Shown: positions 33,600 through 45,393, counted from the first letter of the stretch. The stretch is 64,000 nucleotides of DNA from Hymenopus coronatus (GCA_030762935.1 CM060900.1:435529921-435593920), one strand, 5' to 3'. The notes: generated by a model not told the origin, from the sequence alone. Made by a program: numbers and translations.

Positions 33600-34745
33600 T
33601 CGGACAAGAAACAGACTGAAGAACAGACAACCAAACGTTATGCTTTGACTTTCTCAATTGTTGATAGGTTGGTGATTGGAAGTTTGTCCCGTATGATGTT
33701 GATTCCGTTGGTTGCAATTGGTGCTATGGCTGTCTTGAAGAGTGTTATTGCGGTGGCTAGTGAGATTTGTTGTGGTTGTTGGATGTTATATATGACCTTT
33801 ATTGCTGCAGTTACTCTCTCTGTAACATGATAGTTGAAGGATGATAGTTTTGTTTGTAAAGTAACTCCGAGGTATTTGTACTTGGGAACTACTTCTAGGA
33901 GTTTGCTATGCAGTGTCATTGTGTGTCTTGAAACATGCTTCCCTCCTTTCCTGAAGGCATTTGTTCGGTTTTAGTGGGATTTATCTTTAGATAACTTCTT
34001 TCTGCCCATGTGGCGAGTCTGTTCAGGATATCTTGAAGATCTTCCTTTTCCTCTGAGCCTATTGCCATGTCGTCCACGTGTAGTATATGAGTGTCTCTGG
34101 TTATCTCGCTGATGTCTGCTGTCACAATGTTCAACATTATTGGACTTATTGGGTCGCCTTGTAGGACTCTATTTGTGTGAGTTATTCTTTTAGATGTAGC
34201 TGTACCATTGGATATTTGAATGTGATTATACATTAGTTTGTTTGAGAGTATGATTGTGAGAAGGTGATTGTCTCCTATTATATGGGTGAGTTTTCGAATG
34301 AGTGTCTTTCTGTTGATGATATCAAAGGCCTGCTGTAGTCTACGAAGACCACAAAACATATCTTCCCCGTGTGTCTAAGCGTATCCTGGACTTGGTTTAT
34401 TATGTAGTTTACGGCCTTCAATGTGCTTTTCCCCTTTCTGAAGTCATGTTGGTTTTCTGGTATTTGGGAGTCTGTTAATGATATAGGTCTATTCGTTAGA
34501 ATTTTCATGAAATTCTTGAAGGTGTTGTTTTCAAGCGCTATGCCCCGGTGTGAGTTGGAGTTATCAATTTCGCCTTTGCCTTTGTTCATAATTTTTATTG
34601 TTGATGCCCGCCATTGCTCAGGAATTATTCCTGCATTCAGGCATTTGTTGAAGGGTTCTGTCCAATAATCTTGTAACACATGCATGGAGTCCTTGAGATG
34701 CTCTGTATAGATGATATCTGGGCCTGGGATCTTGCCGTTTTGCTG
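33600..34745 (-). pseudogene. LINE reverse transcriptase, truncated and frameshifted
   Basis: Three overlapping minus-strand frames give consecutive RT blocks of a non-LTR retrotransposon. They are IPEQWRASTIKIMNKGKG (finger), QHDFRKGKSTLKAVNYIINQ, FVVFVDY (motif A), RVLQGDPISPIMLN (motif B), HVDDMAIGS (YADD motif C, Tyr changed to His) and YKYLGVTLQ (thumb). A one-base loss inside motif A near 34340 and a second shift near 33920 break the frame. The 5' side stops at 34745 against the satellite block and the 3' side at the Sox-like exon. It cannot encode an active enzyme. The clade is not assigned. Confidence 0.85.
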
Positions 34746-35915
34746 TCTTTATTTAGCTTTTTGTTAAAAATCCTTCTAAACAACTGTGACAACACTAAAA
34801 TTGCCTTGAAAGTCTCAAAAATGCATTGAAAACACAGAACACACTGAAAAATAGTCCCAAAATATGCTAAAGTGCCTGTAAGAGTATTACAATTATTAGA
34901 AAATACTTCATCATAGCGTAAAATGAGCAAAAACATCTGAAAAAACCTAAATTACCTGTTTCAGAGCCGTAAGTACCCTCAAAATACCGTAAAATGAGTT
35001 GAAAAAGAATTAAAATGCCAGATGCATACCTTGAAACTATCTGTACTAGAGACATAAACACCCTCCAAATGGCATGGAATGTTAACAAAAGAGTATGTGA
35101 AAGCACTACAATCACTGAAAAATAGCCTCACAACATACAAAAATGCCGGTAAAAGAGCTAAAAGCATTAGAAAACACTATAAGATAATGTAAAATATGAG
35201 CACAAATACCTGTTTTAGAGTCACAAATACCCTCAAAACGGCTCGAAGTGACTGGAAAAAAGAGCTAAAATTCCTGAAGAATACCCTGCAGCTAGCTTCC
35301 TAGAGTCCTAAACACCCACCAAATATCATGGAATGACATTAAAAGTGCTCAAAAATCCTTTCTGCATAACTCAAAATGACACAAAATTAATGGAAAAAGT
35401 GCTAAAATGTCTGATGAATATTCTGAAACTAGCTGTAGTAGACTCTTAAGCACCCTCCAAATCTTTAAAAGCGATCCAAACAACTGTGACAACACTAAAA
35501 TCAACTTAAAATCCGGAAAATGCATGTGAAAGCACTACAAAAACTGAAAAATAAAATCAAACATGCTAAAATGGCTATAAGAAATAACAAAATTAAAACA
35601 CTGCAAAAATAATATTAAAAGATTTTCAAACATAACCCACATGGCAAAAAAAAAAAACATTAAAACATGTCCAAATTTTGGGAAAATGATAAAAATATCT
35701 GTAAAACAAAGCCTATGACCTTCTGCGGACCATAAAGAGTTGAAAAATGCATCTAATACTCCGTCCACCTCCTAGTATGACTCCTTGAATTCCCTATCCC
35801 TCCCATGTATGCTCACTAGCCCTAGCCCTGCTCCCTCTTTAGGGACTCCCCCCTCCTTGAATTCTTCATCTTTCCCATGTATGCTCACTTGCCCCTGCAA
35901 CAGATCTGTCCGATC
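34746..35915. repeat. Satellite-like block 1
   Basis: It is built of recurring phrases such as CAACTGTGACAACACTAAAA (34781 and 35481), CCTCAAAATGG and ACCCTCCAAAT in a semi-regular order, diverged from unit to unit. It terminates with a distinctive pyrimidine-rich tail containing CTCCTTGAATTCCCTATCCC and CCCATGTATGCTCAC, duplicated within the tail. Minus-strand frames are long only because stops are rare in this composition. Confidence 0.8.
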
Positions 35916-37555
35916 GTAACTACTGTAATACGTTCTTCAAGGCACTTTCAAATTAGAAGCTTCGTCGATAAACAACCAACTTATATTGCTATTCTTTATA
36001 CATTTTGAAGCGTGCTTCTTCGTTTTTTGTTTTTGTTTTGCTTCAATATGTAGTTGGTGCAACCGCTGGTATGATAATTCATTAACAATCAATAAACAGA
36101 TATAATAAAAAGTATATGCACGTGGTATCTTTGTAATATCCCACTCCCTGAATAACAGAAGAGTGCTCATTGCTCCCGATGGCCACAGCCGTGGAAATAT
36201 GATTAATTGATAAGTACAGTCTACTATTTGAAACCAACTGCGGGACTGCTGCAATGCGAAACAAAGATTTTCAGCAAAGCACCTCCATTCCAAACAACCC
36301 TAATACGTGGAAAAGTTTTAAATCTTTTATTTTTTCACAAATGGCTTAACCGATACTGGTGAAGTATTTAATAAAAAATCAGTGGCGTAGCGTGAAATAA
36401 AAAAAAAATGGGAACGCTATAGTTTAAGCTCCCTACTGCTGGAAATAAAAGTCGGAGGTGGGCAGTTGCACATTTTATCGAATAATGCACCTACAATTTA
36501 GGTTTGAGATTGACAATGAAAACAACAACTAACAATATTAATATAAAGGTTATATTAAACACAATAACAATCACCTAAAGTGACTTATACACCGGTTCTT
36601 CTTTGTTGCGAACGTGTCACTTACCTTGTCAATAAAGGCGGCATCAGAATAGTTCTCCCAACAACTCTTTTTCTACAGATAAAATGCTTACGTTGCACAA
36701 ACGGTGATAGGTCATTGAGTTCCTTTAGTGTGTTTTAATTCTCGTGGATCTCTCACTACTCGTTGTTGTGGCAGGATATGTTACAATTAAACGCTATAGC
36801 TTAGTTACATCCTCATACGCCAAGTCTAAGTCATTTATAACTAAATACTTCAGTACATTTTGTGGTGATAGATACTTTTGATCGACTGAACAAATACTGA
36901 AGAGCTCATTTTCATGCTGGTCTGAATTAATATAACCAGGATACTGCTTTATTAGTTTGGAAATTTCTTATGTTCCATGATTTTTTTTATTATTTTTTTT
37001 TTTTTTTTTAATTCTACAAACTTGAACTGTGGAAAATCTTCAAATCTGTATTTCATTTGGAGAACTTGGCGGTCAATAATTTTATACACTATTGGACTTG
37101 GCACGTAGATCCCATTTTACGCAAAACTTCAAAATTCCTTGTTATAGCGCTTAGAGTCTTTTTATTTCGAGGCTTCAATTGTCCATAAAAGGATCCAAAC
37201 TAGAGAAAAAATATGATAAAACTGTTAAGAACGACAGTCTACAAATTAGATAAACCACCCCAGAATATATGTAAATGCTATGATAGTGTGAAATATGTCA
37301 GAAGTACTGAAACGATTACAGAAATTTCTGCAGAAATGTAGAAAATAGTTGGTTGCAGATCCGACCTAAACTAGTACAAAATGTCACCAATTACAATCAA
37401 ACATAAGAAAAGGGGTTACATGACAGCAAGAAAATGTTGTCGTCTAAAATATACTTAAACATCGTCAGTATACCTTGGCCACTGTTACCATCTCCCTACA
37501 AATACAATCATTGAGGATGGGGGGGGGGGGGTGAAATATCTATTACCTGAGGGCT
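35916..37555. other. Spacer between satellite blocks, no gene seen
   Basis: A reverse repeat B fragment lies at about 36230-36378. Just after it, CAGTGGCGTAGCGTG resembles a hAT-type terminus, but no partner end was found. Poly-T lies near 36981-37009 and a G run near 37518-37531. The 118-codon minus frame (35937-36293) overlaps the repeat fragment and is not credible. Confidence 0.45.
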
Positions 37556-37559
37556 TAAC

Positions 37560-39850
37560 ACTACTGTATCGTTCTGAACACCTTAAAAAACATATATGAT
37601 CTGTAAAGCATACTTAAAGCACTATAAAACACGATAAATACTGCAACATAGTCTAAAAATGACTGTAAAAGTGCTAAAATGCATTAAAACACAAGAAAAT
37701 ACTGTAAATCATAAGCAAAACGTCTGAGAAAAGGGGAAAAAATGCTTGATCTAGGGTTCGCAACATCTTAAAATGGCATGAAATGCCATTAAAGAATTCT
37801 AAACGGTTGTGCTGGTTCTAAAAATCATCTTTAAAAACTTCTAAAAAGCGAATGTGAAAGCGCTATTAAACACAACAAAATACTGCAAGCTAATCTCAAA
37901 ATGTGCGAAAATATCTGCAAAAGCGCTAAAGCCCTTAGAAAATTCTGTAGAATATGATTAAAACATCTGAAGAGTGGGAAAATACCTGTAAACGTGTTAA
38001 AAGCATTAGAAAGCAATGCAAAATGTGAGCAAAAAACGGCTGAAAAAGCCCAAAATACCTGTCTTAGATCCCTAAATACAAACAAAATGGCATGGAATGA
38101 CTTTAAAAGCATTCGAAAATACTGGAAGCAGCACTCAAAATGGCACTAAATTAGAGAAAAAGGAGTCAAACTCTCTGAAGCATACACTGAAAATTAACCC
38201 ACCTAGAGACCTGAACACCCTCCAAATATCATGAAATGTGAATAGAGCATTCCAAAACAACTGTGACAACGCTAAAATCACCTTGAAATCATCAAAAAGC
38301 ACTACCAACACTGAAAAATTGTCTCGAAATGTACTAAAATGCATACGAAGCCTGAAACACCTTATTTGGAGTACCAAATATCAGCTTACCCTCCCCTTAT
38401 GTAGGACTGACAACCCCTCCTAGGACTTACAAGCGGGTGCCTAGGAGCCAGAAGCCTGTCGGGGAGCTAGCGACACCTAACCACGGAATTGAGAACCTGG
38501 AATGACATTATGACATTATGTTATTAAGAGCGTTCTAAAACACCTGTGACAACGCTAAAATCACCTTAAAATCCTCAAAAATATATATGAAAGCACTACA
38601 AACACAGAAAATTGTCTCGAAATGTACGAAAATGCATGTGAAGGTGTTAAAAGCATTAGAAAGCACTACAAAGTAATGTAAGATCAGGGAAAACAACAAT
38701 TCCAAAAGCCTAAAATACCTGTTGCACAGCCCCAAATACCTTCAAAATGGTTCAAAGTGAGTAGAAAATCGAAACAAAATGACTGATATATATACTGCAA
38801 CTAGCTGTGCTAGATTCCAAGCACATTCCAAATGATATGGAGTGTCATTGAGAACAATTTAAACAACTGCACCGCCTGTAAAACCATCTTAAAAATACTG
38901 AAAAAAGCGTATGAAAGACAGTAATCGTCTAAAAATAGTGTGCCAAAGCATGCTAAAAATGTTTGTAAAGTGTTAAAAATTATTAAAATACACTGCAAAA
39001 TAATGTAATATATGAGCAAACAACAACTCAAAAGGACTGCCTCCATGGTCGAGTGGTTAGCAAGCTGATGTCTTACCCGGAGCTCCCGGGTTCGATTCCT
39101 GGCAGGGGCGAGGATTTTTTCTTTAGCGAGAGTTATTCCCTATCCCTCATAGAGTCTGTGTGTATATGGTTGAAGAAAATAATATGATTTAAACCAAATG
39201 TAAAAGAACCTACAGACAACGAATTGTTTCAAGTGCAAAGCCCCCGATATGACTTTAGATGTTAAAGGGGGCTATATAGATGAAACAAAAAAAAAAAAAA
39301 AAACCCCTAAAATATATGTTTTATATCCCTATATACCCTCAAAATATCGTGAAATGATTTGTAAAAGAATTAAAATACCTGATGTAAGCCCTGAAACTAG
39401 CTGTTCTAGAGTCCTAAACACCCAGATTTAATTCCAGATGGCATGGTATGTCAGTAAAAAGCATTCTAAACGCTGTCCTAACACTCAGGGAACTGCACGC
39501 ACACAAGAAAAAGAAGAACAAAATACTGGAAAATAATAGAAAAAGATCTGCATATATTACGATGCATAGGAACGCACTAAAATCGTTAAAACATGACATC
39601 ATTTGGAAAACGATAAAAATGGCTGTAAAACAAAGTATATGACCTTCTAATGTCCTTAAAGAGTTGAAAAATACATCTAATACTCTTGAGTCTAGTATAG
39701 GTTCCTCCCACCTCCTAGCTTGACTCCTTGAATTCCCTATCTCTCCCATGTATGCTCACTAGCCTGTCCTCTCGCTAGGGATTCCCTCCTCCTTGAATTC
39801 CCTATCCTTCCCATGTGTGCTCACCTGCCCCTGTATCAGCTGTCTTTTCT
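37560..39850. repeat. Satellite-like block 2
   Basis: Same phrase set as 34746-35915 over a longer stretch, including CTGTGACAACGCTAAAATCA near 38259 and 38547. The landmark ACACCCTCCAAAT recurs near 38220, 38830 and 39420, about 600 bases apart. It ends in the same GACTCCTTGAATTCCCTATC tail as block 1, so the tail is part of the unit. A SINE is inserted at 39035. Confidence 0.8.
39035..39302 (+). repeat. SINE family 5, tRNA-derived, inserted in satellite
   Basis: The head GACTGCCTCCATGGTCGAGT with GGTTAG is an A-box and CCGGGTTCGATTCC is a B-box. The T-rich body ends in an A run (about 39286-39302). It is the only copy in this window. The satellite resumes immediately after the A run. Confidence 0.75.
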
Positions 39851-39934
39851 TAAAAACTTACATATAAACGAAATGTTGTATACACACTTCAACAATTGCA
39901 GCTAAAACCTGTACAGAAATCGGTTGTGTTACAT

Positions 39935-40610
39935 TCACATTACCTTCTCTAGCTGTTCTGCAAACCAACCATTTAGTTGTTTCTAAGGTGTTACCTAGCT
40001 CCTTATAAGTACAAGGGAAATAAGGGAATACTCTAGGCTAAAGAGATAGTCAAAACCTGTTGCTATGCGATGATCATCTAAATTGAGTGTTCTTTCGAAT
40101 GGCCGGGAGTAAAACCAAAGACAGATGAAACGGATGAGAACTTTCCGTTTGTAAAGGCTTGAGTATTTCAAAGCTGATACCAATAATAGTGAATATCTCG
40201 GAAACGGTTATCTATACGAAAATGTCTATATGATATAAACCTTCTATTTTATAAAAATCTACATTTTTGTGGAGTAGGTATTTTTTTTTGTCTTAATTTT
40301 ATAGTTTACCAGTTATGCAAAGATCATCCAGAATGAAAAGGAATTCAGGGGCAATTCAAGATATATTTTTATTTGTCATGGTAACATCTTTAATACACTG
40401 TATTTTATTCGGAATCCTTAGAGCCATTTTTAGAAAGTGGAAAATTTCGAAAACTGTTGCAAGTAAAGTGTAGTTTGGGGTGTGGGGAGTTCCCTAAAAA
40501 TCTTCGTGTCACATCCTCGGAAGAAACTAAGTTTTGTATTTAACCGAGAATTTATTTTTGCTGTCAACAGACACAAACAAATAAACACACACACATTTTT
40601 GTACACCTTT
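39935..40610 (+). repeat. Repeat B, forward copy, 3'-truncated
   Basis: CTTCTCTAGCTGTTCTGCAA is the typical left end. Next come AGAGATAGTCAAAACCTGTT, GAATATCTCGGAAACGGTTA and AGTTTGGGGTGTGGGGA, and it stops in the CA-rich part near 40600. The LTR-related sequence follows. Confidence 0.8.
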
Positions 40611-40640
40611 TTCTATCTGCTGCCGCAGTTATATTGTTGT

Positions 40641-41530
40641 GCGCCACGTTGGTGCACCAATATGTCGTGGTTTTATTGTTGCCACGTTAGGGTGCTAATA
40701 TGTCGCAGTTTTATTTCTGGTATCATGTTGTTGCGAAAATATGACGCTATCAGGCGAGTCTATTTGGAGTTGGTCGAGGGCTAATGCTCGTGAAATTCTC
40801 TACATCTTTGTTGCTCCGGCTAAGCTCGTTCTTGTAGACCATGAGCTGTCTCTTGCTCAGGGAGGAAAGAATGACAAAGGAGTGTAACACTTTTGGTAGA
40901 CTCAAATAAAAGAGAAATTTCACTTAATTTCACTGATGATTTTTTTTATTGATGATCTGTGTTTGCATTGGGCACTAACCCTGCGAGCGACTCCCGACAT
41001 AACCGATCGTGAACTTGATGACATAATTTTGTTTAAGTGCTAGTTCCACTCTTACTGAGTTATTATATTTTTACACTCGTCACCGTAATCTTGAGTTTCA
41101 CGGTCCGTATAACTTTTACGGTAATAATTGCCCGTCAGATTAACTTATAACACACCGATTTCCAACACTGGACGCCGCGCGATTTCTAGGGCTGTGTCTC
41201 GACACATTTCTTACACGTGGTTTCCTACCTTGTGAGCCCGATTTCTTATACGCGGTTTCCTAAATTGTGAGCCCGATTTCTTGTACGCACATCATTTATA
41301 TAGTAAAAGGTCCGAGTATTGCCCTCCTTTTTGATTGGCTGAAAAAGGCGAGTAAAGTAGCGTTGTCACGTGACTGTCGGGGATTTTTCTTTATTTTCCA
41401 CCCACGTGACCTTTCTCTACAATGAAAAATTTCCTCTTTCCAAACTATAAGGGGGTGAACCTTTCTTCCTCCCAAGGGTTGTTACTTGTGTCCCTAATGC
41501 TCTAAAATTCTTGTTATTTTTAACAAAGCA
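40641..41530 (-). mobile_element. LTR with primer-binding site (partial LTR retrotransposon)
   Basis: On the minus strand, TGGTGCACCAACGTGGCGC (40641-40659) resembles the Lys-tRNA primer-binding sites of LTR retroelements (TGGCGCCCAACGTGG type). Three bases before it the sequence ends in CA, as an LTR should. Upstream, the proposed LTR carries a CCAAT-like box (AGCCAATC, near 41334-41341) and a TATA box (CTATATAAATG, about 41294-41305). A diverged second copy of the junction lies at about 40680-40706. The outer LTR edge near 41530 is a guess, and no gag-pol follows. Confidence 0.5.
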
Positions 41531-41669
41531 CGTACCTAACCTTGAAGAATACAATGCGAGCTTCTACACGCTAAGGTTCTGCGTTCTACTGAGCAGATAT
41601 TTCTTATATTAAATATGTACAAACTAATGATTAAACTAGTGATATATGCGTCGTGCTAAAATATTGTCG

Positions 41670-42690
41670 CACTGTTCTACAAACAAATGTTCTTACAATG
41701 ATAATTCTTTTACCTAAGTCTCGCTAATCTGCTATAAGCAGAAACGATGGCCGCACCGTGGCCGAGTGGTTAAACCACCGCATGTGAGATTTGTGGTGGA
41801 CAAAGCGGCGCTGGGGCAGGTTTTCTCCGGGTACTCCGGTTCACCCCGCCATCGCATTCCACCGGTGCTCCATCATCATTCACGTATCACCAATGTCACC
41901 GCCTGCGGTGCCATAAGTAGTTAAAGCGGGCGTTAAACACTACCAAAAAGAAAAAGCAGAAACGGCCTTCTTAGCTACTTGCTACCTTATAAGTAGAAGA
42001 GATATAAGGGAATACACCAAGCTAAAACGATACTGAACTCTTTTAAAAGCTGGTCGCTATAAGAACTGGAATTCGGTTGCTTTATTTGCATGGCCAGGAA
42101 AAAGAGACATGAAACGAAAATTGGCTTGCCACCTGAGAAACTTGAAAGCACATACCTGCTCTAAAATTAAAACCAACAACAAGGAAAATCTCGGCGACGG
42201 TTAACTCTGCACCAAAATTATATATGACAGATGGTGTGTTTTAACGAGAACAAAACTTTTGTGCTTTAAGGTTTTGTCTATCCATTATGGTTTACCAATT
42301 ATCCAGAGTCAAGGGTTCAGTAAACTCAAGATTTATATTTATTTGTGATGTAAATATCCTTAACATACTGCAATTTAATCCAAATCGGTAGCCATTTTTG
42401 AGAAAAAAATAAGTAAAAAAATGTTACATGTAAAGCTTAGTTTGGGGGATTTTCTTGAAAATATTACTGTCGCATTCTTGGGCACACTAAACTGAAATAC
42501 CGAATTTGATATTTAACGGTCTTTCGTTTTTGAGCTAAGCTGTCCACAGACAGACGCACACATATATACACACACATGAAGAGAAAAACATTTTTCTAAA
42601 AATGCTTTCTTGGATCCAGGGGACCTCAAAATTTTGTATCCCTGACTTCAAACATTTGTGTGGGGTTGCTCCCTATTTACGATATGCATA
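41670..42690 (+). repeat. Repeat B array, unit 1 (split by SINE)
   Basis: The left end is GTTCTACAAACAAATGTTCT. The sequence breaks at AAGCAGAAACG for the SINE at 41747 and resumes with CTTAGCTACTTGCTACCTTA. The rest follows the family order through TTTTGAGCTAAGCTGTCCAC and CACACATATATACACACACA to the right end. Confidence 0.8.
41747..41953 (+). repeat. SINE family 1 copy lacking the B-box
   Basis: AAGCAGAAACG flanks it exactly (41736-41746 and 41954-41964). The head CCGCACCGTGGCCGAGTGGT is followed directly by CACCGCATGTGAGATTTG. About 40 bases that include the anticodon-side arm and B-box in other copies are absent. The insertion target is repeat B. Confidence 0.85.
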
Positions 42691-42692
42691 GT

Positions 42693-43403
42693 ATACGTAT
42701 TCTTATAAAAGATTATTCGTTAATCTACATTATGCTACTAGATTAGTATTAGGTACCAGAAATTGACTTATTACTTAGTTCCTTATAAGAGCAGGTAAAT
42801 AAGGAAATACGCTAAGATAAAGCGACAGTCAAATATTTTAAATACCGTTGGTGTCCACTGTCACTGAAATTCGGTTCTCCTCCTATGCTCAGGAGTGAAA
42901 CAAAAGAGATGTGAAACAGATGAAGGCTTCCCGACTGAGAAAAACATGGCAATTTCAAAATTTAAACCAATTACAGCGAATATTTCTGAAATGATCCTCT
43001 CTAAAGAATGAAAACTAAAAAGAGCTGTACGTGATATAAATTATGTGCTATAAGGAGACCTACAGTTTTGTGCAGTAAGATTTGTCTATCTGTTTCGGTC
43101 TCCCAGTTCTACAAAAACCATACAGAAAGAGAATAACTTCAGAGGCTGTTCCCCAGAAATTCAGGATATACATCTTATTCGCCATGTAAACATCTGTAAT
43201 ATCCGTCATCTTATTCAAAATCGTAGGAACCCTTGTTAAAAAATAGAAAATGTCGAAAATTGACCATGTAAAAATAATTTGTGGGTGGGTTTTTCTTCCG
43301 GGAAATCTCGTATCGCAACCTTGGAAGATACTAAACTTAAATACCAAGTTTTGTATTTCACGGATATTTCATTTTTGAGTGTACTGTCCACAGACACAGA
43401 AAC

Positions 43404-43457
<54 letters not shown>

Positions 43458-43588
43458 CGCTTTCCTAATGTTTTGTTTTAATTCACGAGTGCTCAAAATA
43501 TGTATTTTCGGTGAAATGTCGGTATGTAATTTTTGTTTGGAGTACAACAGACTTCGCTATCTACTAGTTATATTGTGAATACGTGTTA
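42693..43588 (+). repeat. Repeat B array, unit 2 (near full length)
   Basis: It runs head to tail after unit 1, from AAAAGATTATTCGTTAATC to TACGTGTTAGAAAAGG, about 0.9 kb. It contains the (CA)n tract at 43405-43454. It is one of the two most complete units in the window, the other being 49690-50592. Frames through it on both strands are non-coding. Confidence 0.85.
43405..43454. repeat. (CA)n microsatellite in repeat B
   Basis: About 25 uninterrupted AC units at the standard position within the repeat B unit. Confidence 0.95.
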
Positions 43589-43599
43589 GAAAAGGACAA

Positions 43600-44460
43600 A
43601 GAAAATACTGATGTTTTCCAATCATATGACACTTGGTTTTATTATTCAGGTCCTTATAAATGGAACGTGAGTACAATAATACACTAGGCTAAAGTGACAG
43701 TCAAATCTCTTAAAAGCTGTCGCTATGTAATTGTTATTAAATTAAGTTGTCTTTCCATGTCCAGGAATAAAATAAGAGAGATATGAAACGGATGAGAGCT
43801 GTTCGTTTGAGAAACGTTTAATAATTGAAACATAGATACAGGAATATACCTAAAATGCTAATTTCAGGAAAATCTTCCACTACTAACTAGCCTTTACATG
43901 AAAGTTTTTTTCGAAATGTTCTATTTTTTCAAAAATGGCTCTAACGATTTTGTTTAAAATACTGTATAGTAAAGATGGTTACATGACAAATAAAATGTGT
44001 ACCTACCCTGAATTTCTTGGGAATGACCTCCGAAGTCCTTTTCATCTGGATGATTTTTTGCATAACTGCTAAACTATAAGAAGTGGATAAAAACTTACTG
44101 CCCAGTAAACGTAGATCTCATTAAAACAGAGAATTTATGCCATATCCTTTTCTGTAGAGTTAACCCATTCGAAGATATTCCTTGATATTGGTTTCATTTT
44201 TGCAATATTTATGCTCTCTGAAACGGAATGTTGCCATTTGTAACATATATATTTTGTCTTACTCCTGGCCGAGCAAAGAGAAACCGCGTTTTAATTGTTT
44301 AACATATTGGCAGCTTTCAAAGAATTTGATTATAGCTTTATCCCAGTTCAGTTATTTCTATGTATGTTTATCTTAATTAGCATGATGTAAATAAAAGAAT
44401 AATTCTGTGTAAGAATAGTACGCTTGCAGAACATGTAGAAAAAGAAATGTGAATGGAACA
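43600..44460. repeat. Repeat B array, unit 3 forward joined to an inverted unit
   Basis: 43600-43845 is the forward left part (AGGTCCTTATAAATGGAACG and ACACTAGGCTAAAGTGACAG). From about 43850 the sequence turns into the reverse orientation: TTTACATGAAAGTTTTTTTC, ACATGACAAATAAAATGTG and GATAACTGCTAAACTAT-type words. The junction is a snap-back arrangement. Confidence 0.75.
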
Positions 44461-44648
44461 GGTCATTTTTTTCCCCATGCTCTAGCAGTTGATAATGTAA
44501 ACAGTTCACCATTATTAATAATGTTCATTTTGTAGGTAATTCTGTTTCCTTTGTGTGTATCATTAGAATGGCCTTTTTCTGTGTTATATGTAGTTGTATA
44601 TATTTTTATTTTAATATGATCAAAATTATTTCGCCATTATTAAAAGTG

Positions 44649-45393
44649 AATGCAAGATGACTTTGAGCTCGGGGCAAGATGACAACTGTAATAAAAGTTG
44701 AACACATTTTTATTTCCTTCTTCCAAGTATGAGTAGTTCTCATGCCACAATTTGTGACATTTGCAGCACTCTATCCACTCTTCTCATGGAGAATCAACAT
44801 AGATCCCATTACAAGCATGACACTGCATTATACTTTCCTTGGAAGTTTGCTAACGTCATAAGTGTCCGTAGTCCGGACTTCTTACTTCTTTTACAGGAAA
44901 TAAACCTTAGGTTTCTTAGTGAAACTTCCATTTTTGCAGCCCGAGATTCCTGATTTTGATGCTTTAAATATTTTTGTGCCACTTTCTGAGCTTCTTTCTG
45001 AGCCAACATACCTTTAATAAGATGCTTGCACATTGCTTATGATTCTTCCTTTTTTTGCACACATGGTTTGCTATAGAATAAAATCCAAAATTCTTCGGCA
45101 CAGTTTTGGCTTAACGGGAGCAACATTTAGCGAAATTCCTGGTTCTTCATTTTATTCTGGCTTTTATAATACTTCACAATATCTGGCATTTAACGTGGCA
45201 GAAATTAATTAAATAGCCCAAAAGCAAAAAGTAGAAAGCGCATCGCGTTATGGAATAGAAGATCATGTATCTCAGAAAATTCCTAAACAAAATGAAAAAG
45301 GACACATAAGCACAAAAACGGTAAACTGCACCTAGAGCAACATGACGATGTCGTCAACTTGCCCCAGTCTGCCCCAGTCAACTTGCCCCTATC
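44649..45393. mobile_element. TIR element with GGGGCAAG ends, pogo-like, non-autonomous
   Basis: The left side has TGCAAGATGACT and then GGGGCAAGATGAC (44671). The right side has GTCGTCAACTTGCCCC and then AGTCAACTTGCCCC (to about 45389), so each end carries two copies of a GGGGCAAG-GAC motif in inverted orientation, about 45 bp in all. Such GGGGCAAGTTGAC ends are typical of pogo-type (Tc1/mariner) MITEs. A minus frame at 44809-45033 (Lys-rich) has no recognised motif. Confidence 0.6.

Noticed and set aside
33487..33830. Frames crossing the LINE/Sox junction on both strands
   Set aside because: They join unrelated sequences out of frame with both the RT and the HMG box.
36381..36400. hAT terminus CAGTGGCGTAGCGTG
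   Set aside because: No matching inverted end or 8-bp duplication was found in the window.
37831..39749. Phe/Leu-rich minus-strand frames of 60-111 codons resembling membrane proteins
   Set aside because: They lie in the satellite-like block, recur with the repeat phrases and have no conserved motif.
44809..45033. Lys/Arg-rich 74-codon minus frame as a real gene
   Set aside because: It lies within the GGGGCAAG-ended element and has no recognised domain; the composition alone is not evidence.
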